This document shows positions 27,271 to 35,969 of a stretch of DNA of 35,969 bases, piece after piece (positions within the stretch are counted from its first letter, which is position 1; every line of letters starts with the position of its first letter). A program made the translations under genes and the position numbers. The notes under the pieces are model-generated. The model had not been told where the DNA came from. It worked only from the letters and a program-made list of their open reading frames with translations, and made no database searches. This stretch comes from Saprospiraceae bacterium. Lineage in GTDB: Bacteria; Bacteroidota; Bacteroidia; Chitinophagales; Saprospiraceae. The stretch covers positions 1 to 35,969 of the forward strand of contig JALHRK010000022.1 in NCBI GenBank assembly GCA_022841505.1. The letters are read 5' to 3'.

Positions 27271-28854
27271 TTACCAGCCTTCGTTCTGCTGAGCAGCCAA
27301 TACCGGGTTGGTATTGAGCTCAGACTGAGGAATTGGCCATACAAAACGGAAATTGTCGTACGGAATAGCCGCAATGCTCATCGTTCCAGTATAGTTCGTA
27401 CCATCGTGGTTGAGGCCAAAGCCCCAGCTTGCGAGGGTCGTGTTACCGAAAGCAACTTTTGAAGGTACGCCTCCTGTGGTGAAGTCCGGATCTTTCGCTA
27501 AGCGGTGGATATCAGCCCAGCGGCGGCCTTCGCCTAAGAACTCGATGCGACGCTCGCGGATAATTGCAGCAGTCAACGCTTTGCCATCGGCAAAATCACC
27601 AAGTTCAAACTGCTCAGCAGGATCAGTAACTGCGCGGTTACGAACTGAATTCAGCAAATCAAGTGCTGCCTGGCTGGGCGATGCACTCTGGCGGGACTGC
27701 GCTTCAGCCACGCTCAGCACAACTTCGGCAAGCCGAATGATTGGCGTGAAGTCGTCCTGAGTGGTAATCTTGCGGTACTTGTTAGAGAAATAACCATTTG
27801 CAGCCGACTTGGTCAGTTGTGCCCGACGCAGGTCGCTTGCCAACCAGAAAGGTGCATTGTACATGATCGGGCTGATGGCCACTAAGGCACGACCCGGAGC
27901 AACGCTGTACATTACAGGCAAAGCACCGTTTACACCCGGGTTGTCCGGCTGAGAGTTCTCGATGGAGAAAATAGATTCTGTGTTGGTGCCATTGCTTGCG
28001 AAAACGCCTTCTGGAGCAGCCATAAGCGAATACGCTGATCCACCCAACAGTTTGGTGCCTTCCGTAATCACACTTGCCCAGTCGCCTTTGTGCTGATATA
28101 CGCGGGTTTTCAATGCCACTGCAGCAGCTTTCACAGCGCGCGTTATCTTGAGGGCAGCAGCACGGGTTTCCGGCAGGTTGGCTTCAGCAAAATTGAGGTC
28201 TTCGAGCAGAAAATCATAGCACTCTTTTACCGTATTGCGCCCCTGAGCCGCAACTTCCACCTGGCGATCCGCTGTATTCACGGCAAGGCGGCGGTAAGGT
28301 ACACCCGGGTGGGATGCATCAGCAGTATGCGCATAAGGACGTGCAAAATGGATCAGCAATTCGTGGTGTGCCAAAGCCCGCAGGAAACGCGCTTCGCCTT
28401 CGTATTCAGCCGCTTTAGCTGCGGAAAGTACACCATCCGTAGCTGCTTTTTGTACGCCTTCGATAACGATGTTGGCTTTGTTGATCACGCCGAAAAGCGT
28501 TTGCCACATGAAGTCATTGTTGGCCGATGCTAAAGAATACGTGCCATCATACGTAAAAGCATAAAAAGCTGCCACGTTGAGCATGTCTTCTCCACGCATG
28601 TCGCCCTGTGATGTACTGGCAGCGCCAAACGGGTAGCCGCGTACCTGGCCGCCTGCATAAAATCCACTTTGGGCGGCGTCATAAACGCCCACCATAGACA
28701 ATTCGGCGCGCTCCGGCGTAGAAAACGCCGCAGCTTCGGTGATCCGGTCAAACGGATCGAGTTCGGTTACATCCTTCTCGCAGGAGACAGCAATGAAAAT
28801 TCCAGCTGTCAAAGTCAGGAGAATGGCCGCTTTATGAAAGAATGTATTTTTCAT
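27271..28854 (-). CDS. RagB/SusD family nutrient-uptake outer-membrane lipoprotein
   Basis: Lipobox ISVSCEKDV-type N-terminus; SusD C-terminal features (LLNSVRNRA, IIRERRIEFLGEGRRWADIHRL, WPIPQSELNTNP). Confidence 0.95.
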   Translation of the reverse strand: MKNTFFHKAAILLTLTAGIFIAVSCEKDVTELDPFDRITEAAAFSTPERAELSMVGVYDAAQSGFYAGGQVRGYPFGAASTSQGDMRGEDMLNVAAFYAFTYDGTYSLASANNDFMWQTLFGVINKANIVIEGVQKAATDGVLSAAKAAEYEGEARFLRALAHHELLIHFARPYAHTADASHPGVPYRRLAVNTADRQVEVAAQGRNTVKECYDFLLEDLNFAEANLPETRAAALKITRAVKAAAVALKTRVYQHKGDWASVITEGTKLLGGSAYSLMAAPEGVFASNGTNTESIFSIENSQPDNPGVNGALPVMYSVAPGRALVAISPIMYNAPFWLASDLRRAQLTKSAANGYFSNKYRKITTQDDFTPIIRLAEVVLSVAEAQSRQSASPSQAALDLLNSVRNRAVTDPAEQFELGDFADGKALTAAIIRERRIEFLGEGRRWADIHRLAKDPDFTTGGVPSKVAFGNTTLASWGFGLNHDGTNYTGTMSIAAIPYDNFRFVWPIPQSELNTNPVLAAQQNEGW

Positions 28855-28872
28855 AATTCAGGAAATTTAAGA

Positions 28873-31800
28873 TTAGAAACCAAGATTGATACCAGCGGAA
28901 ATCACGCGCTGCTGCGGGTTGCCGTTGAAATCTTCGCCAAAACCAGTGTTCGTGCTGAAGTTGGTGGAAGTTTCAGGATCAAGTCCAGAGTACTCCGTGA
29001 AAGTCAGCAAGTTTTGAGCTTGTACAAAAATGCGCAGCGACTCAAGGCCTGCTTTCATAATCGTTGTCTTTGGGAAGGTATACCCCAAGGAAACGTTTTG
29101 AATGCGCAGGAAATCGCCTTTTTCTACCCAACGGGTGGAAGCAAAATCCGGGTTGTTGATGAAGTTCTCCCGGTTAAGCCATACTCTCGGTGTTTGGCCA
29201 TCGCCCGGATTTTCAGCGCTCTGCCAGCGGCCCATAATACCTGCGCCATTGTTGTTGAAGCCCTGGTTGTACAATTCAATTGCCGTACGGTTCATGATGT
29301 AGTTCCCACCAGAAAAACGGAGGAAAATGTTCAGGTCAAAACCTTTGAACGAGAAGTTGTTGTCAAAACCACCAAACCATGTTGGAAGCGCCGAACCTAA
29401 AACGCGGCGATCCGCTGCTGCTGACAAGCTGGATGCTGTCGTGAGTTCAGTCGGGTTAGCCGGATCATACACAAAATAAGTTTGCGTCTGAATATTGCCC
29501 TGAATCAACGTACCGTCAGCTTTTTTGTAGATCGGGTTACCATTCGCAGGGTTAACGCCTTCGTAGTCAAATCCATAGATCGCACGCAGCGATTCGCCTA
29601 CCCGGATGATGTTGAAGTTAGAGGTGATGTCCTGGTTATTGACCAGCGCCAATACTTCGTTGTCTTGTGTAGAGAAGTTCACACTGGCATTCCAGCGGAA
29701 ACCGCCAGCATTAACCAACTGACCATCAATCGTTAATTCAATACCCTGGCCTTTCACCTGACCGATGTTCTGGTTGATGAAGTTACCCGGAATACCCAAT
29801 GACGGAGCCGTAGGCGCCTGGAGGATAACGTCTTTGTTGTCCTGAATCCAGTAAGCGACCGAAATGTTGAAACGGTTGTTGAGCAGACCAATGTCGAGAC
29901 CGACGTCGGTTTTTGCCTGCTCTTCCCAACGCAGTTTGTCGTTGCCGAAGTTGCTGTACGCAATACCGTTCTGAACGCCGTACAGGGCCGATCCGAATGA
30001 ACCAACATAAGGATAGTTGCCAATGCTGGTGTTACCCGTAACGGCATACGAACCACGCAGACGCAGGTCGGAGATTACATCGCGCAAACCATCCCAGAAG
30101 CCTTCCTGAGAAATGCGGTAAGCAAAAGAGAAGCCCGGGAAATAACCTACGCGGTTGTCCGGTGCTAAGGATGACAGGACGTCGCGGCGAATCAGCGCGC
30201 TGACGTAGTACTTGTTGTCGTAGTTGTAGTTCACACGGCCTAAGTAAGAAGACAAGCCGTTTTCGCCGATACCTCCAAAAACCTGTTGGTTGGTAAAGGT
30301 TCCGGAAACGATATTTTCCTGGAAGAAACGGTCAGACAAGGTCGTTACAACAGATTGGAAGAACGTGCTACGCTCTTTCTGGAACTCCTGTACCAAAGTA
30401 ACGCCGAGGTTGTTTTTGCCGAAAGCCTGCTGATAGTTCAGCACGTTCTGCCAGTTCCAGCGAAGGAATGGCGAAAATGCCTGTTGAACGCGACCTACAA
30501 CCGAAAAGCCATCGCCATGACGCGGATCCTGAAATGCATAATCGTCCACCAAACTGCCATCTACGCCAATTTGTGTACGCAGTGTCAAGCCGTCTGCAAG
30601 GGTTGCCTCTAAGAATGCATTGCCCAGCAAACGCCAGGAAGTGGCAAGACGCCGATCGTTGTCGAGTACAAAGCGGATGTTGGGAATCCCGTTGGAGATC
30701 ACATCGTTGTTCGAGCCACGACCCAGCGAACGTGGGTTTGCATCGTCAATGTTGTAGCCAGTTGGGTCGTTTGCATCGAAAACGGCAACGTTCGGCAACA
30801 TACGGATTACTCCAAAGGTGTTACCCGAAAGGTTGTTCGACCCCGTCAGTGGGCCTTCGTTATCCTGGCGGGTGATCCCTGAGGTGAATCCCGACTTCAG
30901 CCAACTGTTTACTTTCTGCTCTAAGTTGGCGCGGAAAGAATAACGTTGCAGGCTATTGCCACGAGCAATACCCGTTTGGTCAGAGAAGCCAAAAGAAAGG
31001 AAGTAGGTCATCATGTCCGTCCCGCCAGTCACCGAGAAAGAATGGCTTTGCTGAGTTCCGTTCCGGAATACAGCATCCTGCCAGTCGGTGTTGACGTCAG
31101 TACCCACAGCAACAGGGTTAGCACCTGCATTGGTGTACTTTTCGTTGTTGATCGTTACGAAGTCAGCAGCTTCCAACAGATCGAACAATTCGGTCGCTTG
31201 TGCCTGGCCTACAAATGCATCGTAGTTGAATTTAGGCTTGCCTGCTTTACCGCGTTTGGTGGTGATGAGGATTACGCCGTTTGCAGCGCGGGATCCATAA
31301 ACTGCAGTAGCAGCGCCGTCCTTAAGAATCTCGAAAGATTCGATGTCGGATGGGTTGATATCGCCCAATGCGTTAGCCGGTGTGAAACCGCCCCTGTCGC
31401 CGCTGATGGCTGGTACACCGTCTATAACGATCAGTGGCTGGGTGCCGGAAGAGATCGAGTTGACGCCCCGTACGCGAATCTGAGGCGCAGACCCCAGGAT
31501 ACCGGAAGTGTTCTGAATCTGTACGCCCGCAGCACGGCCAGCCAATTGCTGTACGAAGCTGGGTGAGGCCAGATCGGAGAGCGTTTCTCCTTTTACTTTA
31601 GAAATGGAGCCGGTCACGTCGCGCTTGGCTTGTGCACCGTAGCCAACGACGACTACTTCGTCGAGACTAACCCCTGCTTCAAGTTTGGCATCGAGAATGT
31701 TGGATGCGCCGATCTCTAATTCCAGGGTATTGTAACCCGTGTAGCTGAAAACCAGGATTTTACCGTCGGCTGGAACGTTGACGGAGTAGCCCCCGTTAAT

Positions 31801-31959
31801 GTCCGAAACCGTACCGGTACTGGTTCCTTTGACCAAAACAGCTGCGCCGATGAGGGCTTCGCCCTTTTCGTCAACTACTGTTCCGGTGATGACCCGTTGC
31901 GCCAGGGTGATGGAGACGCAAAACAGGATCAGAGCGAAACTGAATAGCAATTTTTTCAT
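28873..31959 (-). CDS. SusC/RagA family TonB-linked outer-membrane protein
   Basis: CarboxypepD_reg-like N-terminus (VITGTVVDEKGEALIGAAVLVKGTSTGTVSDINGGYSV), plug DEVVVVGYGAQAKRDVTGSIS, beta barrel, terminal F. Confidence 0.97.
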   Translation of the reverse strand: MKKLLFSFALILFCVSITLAQRVITGTVVDEKGEALIGAAVLVKGTSTGTVSDINGGYSVNVPADGKILVFSYTGYNTLELEIGASNILDAKLEAGVSLDEVVVVGYGAQAKRDVTGSISKVKGETLSDLASPSFVQQLAGRAAGVQIQNTSGILGSAPQIRVRGVNSISSGTQPLIVIDGVPAISGDRGGFTPANALGDINPSDIESFEILKDGAATAVYGSRAANGVILITTKRGKAGKPKFNYDAFVGQAQATELFDLLEAADFVTINNEKYTNAGANPVAVGTDVNTDWQDAVFRNGTQQSHSFSVTGGTDMMTYFLSFGFSDQTGIARGNSLQRYSFRANLEQKVNSWLKSGFTSGITRQDNEGPLTGSNNLSGNTFGVIRMLPNVAVFDANDPTGYNIDDANPRSLGRGSNNDVISNGIPNIRFVLDNDRRLATSWRLLGNAFLEATLADGLTLRTQIGVDGSLVDDYAFQDPRHGDGFSVVGRVQQAFSPFLRWNWQNVLNYQQAFGKNNLGVTLVQEFQKERSTFFQSVVTTLSDRFFQENIVSGTFTNQQVFGGIGENGLSSYLGRVNYNYDNKYYVSALIRRDVLSSLAPDNRVGYFPGFSFAYRISQEGFWDGLRDVISDLRLRGSYAVTGNTSIGNYPYVGSFGSALYGVQNGIAYSNFGNDKLRWEEQAKTDVGLDIGLLNNRFNISVAYWIQDNKDVILQAPTAPSLGIPGNFINQNIGQVKGQGIELTIDGQLVNAGGFRWNASVNFSTQDNEVLALVNNQDITSNFNIIRVGESLRAIYGFDYEGVNPANGNPIYKKADGTLIQGNIQTQTYFVYDPANPTELTTASSLSAAADRRVLGSALPTWFGGFDNNFSFKGFDLNIFLRFSGGNYIMNRTAIELYNQGFNNNGAGIMGRWQSAENPGDGQTPRVWLNRENFINNPDFASTRWVEKGDFLRIQNVSLGYTFPKTTIMKAGLESLRIFVQAQNLLTFTEYSGLDPETSTNFSTNTGFGEDFNGNPQQRVISAGINLGF

Positions 31960-32299
31960 ACTAATCCCTAAGTTTGGTTAAGTAAAATGGTTTGAAAGCA
32001 CCGTCTTGCGACGAATACTTACCTCTTTGGTCAGAGCTTGTCCAGAGACTCTGAGCGCGCGAATTGTTCACAGTTTTTTTAACGGACTCCTGTCATTAAA
32101 TCAGGCGTCTGCAATTGTGTTGTAGCTTTTAGGATAAATCCCATCTAAGGGATGGCATAAATAAGCCCGCAATGTTACGAGTTTTTTATGCATTTCAGAA
32201 CAATGAAAATAGGATGATTCGGGGTAGCATCAGCTACGGAATAGTCAATGCCGTGATAGTAACGCTATCGGTGTACTGAACGCTGCCTGCCTCCGCTGC

Positions 32300-33502
32300 T
32301 TAGTTCTTTTTTTTCATATTCCCCTCCGTATCTATGCTCAGGGGCGTATCCGGAAAATCGGCCTTCGTCAGTTCTATGATCTTATGGATGGCTCGTTTTT
32401 GGGCGTCTATTTTGGGGCCGTGCTGTTTTTGTTGGTAGGTCGGTACGATGCGACCAGACGCAAACGCACCGTCTTTAGTGACTTTCAGTTCGATCAGCGG
32501 TGCAATCCCAGCAGGGCCGCTTAGGCTGAAACGCCCGTAGGTGCAAAAGTTGCCGAGGCTGTATGCAATGAACCGGTCTTTGTAAAGTTCCACCGCGCGG
32601 GTTACATGGGGGCCGTGGCCAAATACAATGTCCGCTCCTGCATCCACAACGCCACGGGAAAACTTCCAGACATCGCCCCGGTTTTCACCATGGAATGTTT
32701 CGGTGCGCTTTGGAACGTGCTGGTGGACAGCGCCTTCTGCTCCACCATGAAAAGAAACGATTACAATGTCAACTTCTTTTTCCAATGCGGCTACAATTGT
32801 TTTTGCCCGGGCAATATTGCGCACGTCGCAGGTACCGCTGTTGGGCGCGAATGCGCAAAAGCCGTATTTTACGCCATTTCGCTCGAAAATAGCCGTTTCA
32901 TCCGTGCCTGCCAAACCTGCATAAGCAATGCCGGCTTCTTTCAAAGCAGCCTTGGCGCGCTTGCGGCCTTCCGCTCCAAAATCGCCCGAGTGGTTGTTGG
33001 CCAGACTCAACACGTCAAACCCGGCGTCAACAAAGTGGTTTACATAGCGTTCCGGCGACCGGAAAACATAGCAAACCTTCGGATCCCTGCATGTTTTTGG
33101 CGTTCCTCCTTTGTCTATAATGGCGCCTTCATGATTTCCAAAAGTGACATCGGCAGCTTTCAGGGTTTCACGCACATCATCTAAAAGGTTTTTGCCGTCG
33201 TTCGCAGGGAGATAACTGGCAGAAGGGTAATTGGTGCCGAGCATCATGTCTCCAACCCCAACAATCGTATAGGTGGAATCAAGGAGCACTTCAGATGAGC
33301 TGCCAATTTCTCCTTCTGTTGCCTGAGCTGAAGGCTGAGCGGAGTCGAAGTCAGCCGAAGGAAGGGCGAGGGCTCTATGCCGGTCGTTACTGACCTTTTT
33401 TTCTACGGCGCGTACATAAGCTGTAGCGACAAAAGTGATGATCACAATTAAAAAAAGACTTCCAATACGGAAGTCTTTCTGTTGTATCTTATTCAACATC
33501 AA
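32300..33502 (-). CDS. CapA family protein (poly-gamma-glutamate synthesis type metallophosphatase)
   Basis: GVGDMMLGTNYPS, TFGNHEGAI, LSLANNHSGDFGAEG, VSFHGGAEG, VFGHGPHVTRAVE. Confidence 0.9.
   Translation of the reverse strand: MMLNKIQQKDFRIGSLFLIVIITFVATAYVRAVEKKVSNDRHRALALPSADFDSAQPSAQATEGEIGSSSEVLLDSTYTIVGVGDMMLGTNYPSASYLPANDGKNLLDDVRETLKAADVTFGNHEGAIIDKGGTPKTCRDPKVCYVFRSPERYVNHFVDAGFDVLSLANNHSGDFGAEGRKRAKAALKEAGIAYAGLAGTDETAIFERNGVKYGFCAFAPNSGTCDVRNIARAKTIVAALEKEVDIVIVSFHGGAEGAVHQHVPKRTETFHGENRGDVWKFSRGVVDAGADIVFGHGPHVTRAVELYKDRFIAYSLGNFCTYGRFSLSGPAGIAPLIELKVTKDGAFASGRIVPTYQQKQHGPKIDAQKRAIHKIIELTKADFPDTPLSIDTEGNMKKKN
33333..33356. repeat. REP-like palindrome inside the CapA coding region
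   Basis: GGCTGA-GCGGAGTCGAAG-TCAGCC; related words at 439-452 and ~495-509. Confidence 0.6.
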
Positions 33503-33513
33503 AAAGTTGGTTT

Positions 33514-34494
33514 TTAGTCAAACGATTGATTGGCTGTTTCGGCAGCTTTAACAAGGTCTTGATATTCTTCAGGCGTGAGGCCGTCAATGACGTATTGAAT
33601 CGGATTCACCTTATCGCCGCGATAAATGACTTCGTAATGGCAATGCGGTGCTGTTGCGGTACCGGTATCGCCAACGAGTCCGATTTTTTGACCTCGAACG
33701 ACGGTTTGTCCTTCGCGCACATCCATGCGGCTCATGTGGCCGTACAAGGTGCGGTAGCCATAGCCATGGTCAATTTCAACGCATAGGCCATACCCGCTGG
33801 AACGGCCAACTTTGACAACCCGACCGGCGCCGGTTGCCTGAATGGGGGTGCCACGGGGTGCTGTAAAGTCAATCCCCGTATGCATTTTCGGCACTTTGAA
33901 AACCGGGTGAATACGGTATCCGAAACCTGAAAGCACCTTCACATCCCGGGCAAGCTTGTCGGAACGCACGGGTTTGATAGACGGAATGGCCGCCAATAAT
34001 TTTTCTTTTTCTTTGGAAACGCCAATGATCGTGTCCAACGAACGCGACTGAAGATCCATCTGACGTTTCAGCCGGTCAATTTTTTCGCGGACGTTAATCA
34101 TCAGATCGCCGGAGTTCTTGAACTGACGATATTCTTTATAGGCATCGTGGCCACCGGTGCCGCCTTGCCAAACGCTCTGGTCAATTGGCTCCATACCAAA
34201 TACCATGCGGTGTGCATAAGCGTCGCGCTTTTGCAAATTATCGAGCACTTCGCTCAGGCGGTCTATGCTGCCGGATGCTTCCGTCAGTTCTGCCTTTAAG
34301 TATTTGATTTCGTTGAGCAGGACTTTTTCCTTCGGGGAAGGGAAAAGCCGGTGGGAAACTAAAGTGAAGATGAATGCTGTGAAAACAGCGGCACAAACAA
34401 ATCCAAAAGCACGTAAAAGCTTCATCCTCAAAGGGACTTTGGCTTTTTCGTATTGAAGCGTGTGCGTGTTGTAAATAAATTTTTCCTTACTCAT
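33514..34494 (-). CDS. M23 family metallopeptidase (LytM-type), membrane-anchored
   Basis: GYRIHPVFKVPKMHTGIDFTAPRGTPIQATGAGRVV, HYEVIYRGDKVNPIQYV; TM and coiled coil upstream. Confidence 0.95.
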   Translation of the reverse strand: MSKEKFIYNTHTLQYEKAKVPLRMKLLRAFGFVCAAVFTAFIFTLVSHRLFPSPKEKVLLNEIKYLKAELTEASGSIDRLSEVLDNLQKRDAYAHRMVFGMEPIDQSVWQGGTGGHDAYKEYRQFKNSGDLMINVREKIDRLKRQMDLQSRSLDTIIGVSKEKEKLLAAIPSIKPVRSDKLARDVKVLSGFGYRIHPVFKVPKMHTGIDFTAPRGTPIQATGAGRVVKVGRSSGYGLCVEIDHGYGYRTLYGHMSRMDVREGQTVVRGQKIGLVGDTGTATAPHCHYEVIYRGDKVNPIQYVIDGLTPEEYQDLVKAAETANQSFD

Positions 34495-34894
34495 GAATGT
34501 TGTTCTTAACCCAGAAATACCTTGATTGTTTGCTTAATAACTGTTCACAAGGCAAAGCGTACAAGGAGCTTAATGGTCCCTCATATTAGTATGTTTGTTG
34601 TTTTTTTACTGCTTGTTTGTGTCATTGAAAAATAGCAGTAATACATCCGAGGTGGATCAAAATTAACAGGCGAATCCATATAAAAAAAACTTTAACACCT
34701 TTTTTAGACGATTGTGGTATCAAAAAAGTGAAGTCTATTGTTTTTGAACCCAAATAAGTTTTAAATCTAAGCAAATTTCACCGATTTGTCGTTCGTTTAT
34801 CGGGAAGGGGGTAGCCATAGGGGGATCTTAACTTGTCCGGTTATCCCGGAACGCCAACCGATCCTTCCGGAAACCTCATTATTTATGGTTTGAA

Positions 34895-34927
34895 AGTGAC
34901 TCGGTGATTTCAAATCACCCGGTCACT
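34895..34927. repeat. Imperfect palindrome AGTGACTCGGTGATTT-C-AAATCACCCGGTCACT
   Basis: 14 of 16 positions complementary; intergenic. Confidence 0.75.
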
Positions 34928-34991
34928 CCGCCAAAATACAGAAACTTGTTTATTCATCGCCACGGCGACATCAGGACGATCTTAAATAGGG

Positions 34992-34999
34992 TAACTTTG
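34992..34999 (+). promoter_or_regulatory. Bacteroidota -7 box TAACTTTG
   Basis: Matches TAnnTTTG, 46 nt upstream of the Omp28-like start; no clear -33 box. Confidence 0.45.
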
Positions 35000-35045
35000 T
35001 GGAATCATTATCGTATAGTCATTCAGACAAAAAATTAACCGCTCT

Positions 35046-35969
35046 ATGAAAAAGTTAAACCTGCTCGCATTGTTGCTCCTGATGGCAAATTTTGCAGTTT
35101 CGCAAAACAGCGCAAAGCGCTACATTATGCTGGAGCATTTCACCAACACCCGCTGTTCCGTCTGCGCCAGCCAGAATCCGGGGTTTTTCAACACCATCGC
35201 CAACTTTGAAGACGATGTACACCATATTGCCTATCACCCGCAATTCCCTTATAACAATTGCTTGTTTTACCTGGCAAATCCGGCGCAAAACAGTGCCCGC
35301 GCTGCTTTTTATAATGTTCCCGGTACCCCAAGGGTTTTGCGCAACGGAACCAATTCATCCACGGCAGGCCAGGTGACTGCTGCGATTTTACAAGGGCTTC
35401 AGGGGCAGACCAGCCCTATTGGGTTCACGGTTTCGGAAACCTCGGGCGCAAGCCGTACGGCAACTGTACAGGTTCATACCTTTGGCGAGGCGCCTACGGG
35501 CAACCTCCGGTTGTTTGTTGCTGTAGCCGAGCGCGAGATCGCTTACAATTCGCCCAATGGCGAAACGCTGCACCACAACGTATTCCGGAAAATGCTGACC
35601 GATATTTCTGGCGATGCGTTTACCGCGGCAGCTTCTGGCAGTACAACGACCCTGAGCTTTCCTTACACCATCGAAAATGGCTGGAATGCGGACGAAATTT
35701 ATGTGCTGGCTTTTGTTCAGAATATAGATACCAAAGAAGTGCTCAATTCCGGTACGCGGTTCGACCCGGTTGTGACCTCCGCAGGCGAAGCGACCGAAGC
35801 TTCTGAATTTAAGGTTTTCCCGAACCCGGCTTCCGGATTGACCAATATACAGTTCCACGAACCGCTCACGGGCCTGCTCTCGATCCTCGATGCCCGGGGC
35901 GCAGTGCTCTGGAACAACCGGATTGACCAGGTTCAAAACACCACAGCGGACATGAGCGCTTTTGCGCCG
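35046..35969 (+). CDS. Omp28-like secreted protein with T9SS sorting domain (3' end outside window)
   Basis: Translated from ATG at 35046: MKKLNLLALLLLMANFAVSQNSAKRYIMLEHFTNTRCSVCASQNPGFF...; ends in EFKVFPNPASGLTNIQFHEPLTG. Open to window edge, so absent from the ORF track. Confidence 0.85.
   Translation, partial: MKKLNLLALLLLMANFAVSQNSAKRYIMLEHFTNTRCSVCASQNPGFFNTIANFEDDVHHIAYHPQFPYNNCLFYLANPAQNSARAAFYNVPGTPRVLRNGTNSSTAGQVTAAILQGLQGQTSPIGFTVSETSGASRTATVQVHTFGEAPTGNLRLFVAVAEREIAYNSPNGETLHHNVFRKMLTDISGDAFTAAASGSTTTLSFPYTIENGWNADEIYVLAFVQNIDTKEVLNSGTRFDPVVTSAGEATEASEFKVFPNPASGLTNIQFHEPLTGLLSILDARGAVLWNNRIDQVQNTTADMSAFAP

Noticed and set aside
28669-29400. 243-aa plus-strand ORF spanning susD/susC
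   Set aside because: Antisense to both SusC and SusD coding regions, no recognisable domain.

Overview
The window is a Bacteroidota-type chromosomal segment, probably Saprospiria-like. That placement rests on T9SS sorting domains, a SusC/SusD pair, the ftsX-DUF3098-truB order and TAnnTTTG promoter boxes. Most genes are housekeeping: an AsmA-like protein, ribonuclease D, a fused oligopeptide ABC ATPase, chorismate synthase, MutS2, NDK, a DHH phosphoesterase, an FKBP PPIase, RF2 with its programmed +1 frameshift, FtsX, TruB, M23 and CapA proteins. There are also several secreted T9SS cargo proteins. Two observations stand out. (1) Many spacers are built almost entirely of palindromic or word-like repeats of several unrelated sequence families. 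These repeats often supply the stop codons of flanking genes (rnd, mutS2, ndk, prfB, the EEP nuclease, truB). (2) One secreted T9SS cargo combines a lysyl-oxidase-like copper domain, a dockerin-like segment and a possible cohesin-like sandwich. No CRISPR array, rRNA, tRNA, prophage or intact IS element was recognised. All calls come from reading the sequence; no database search was run.
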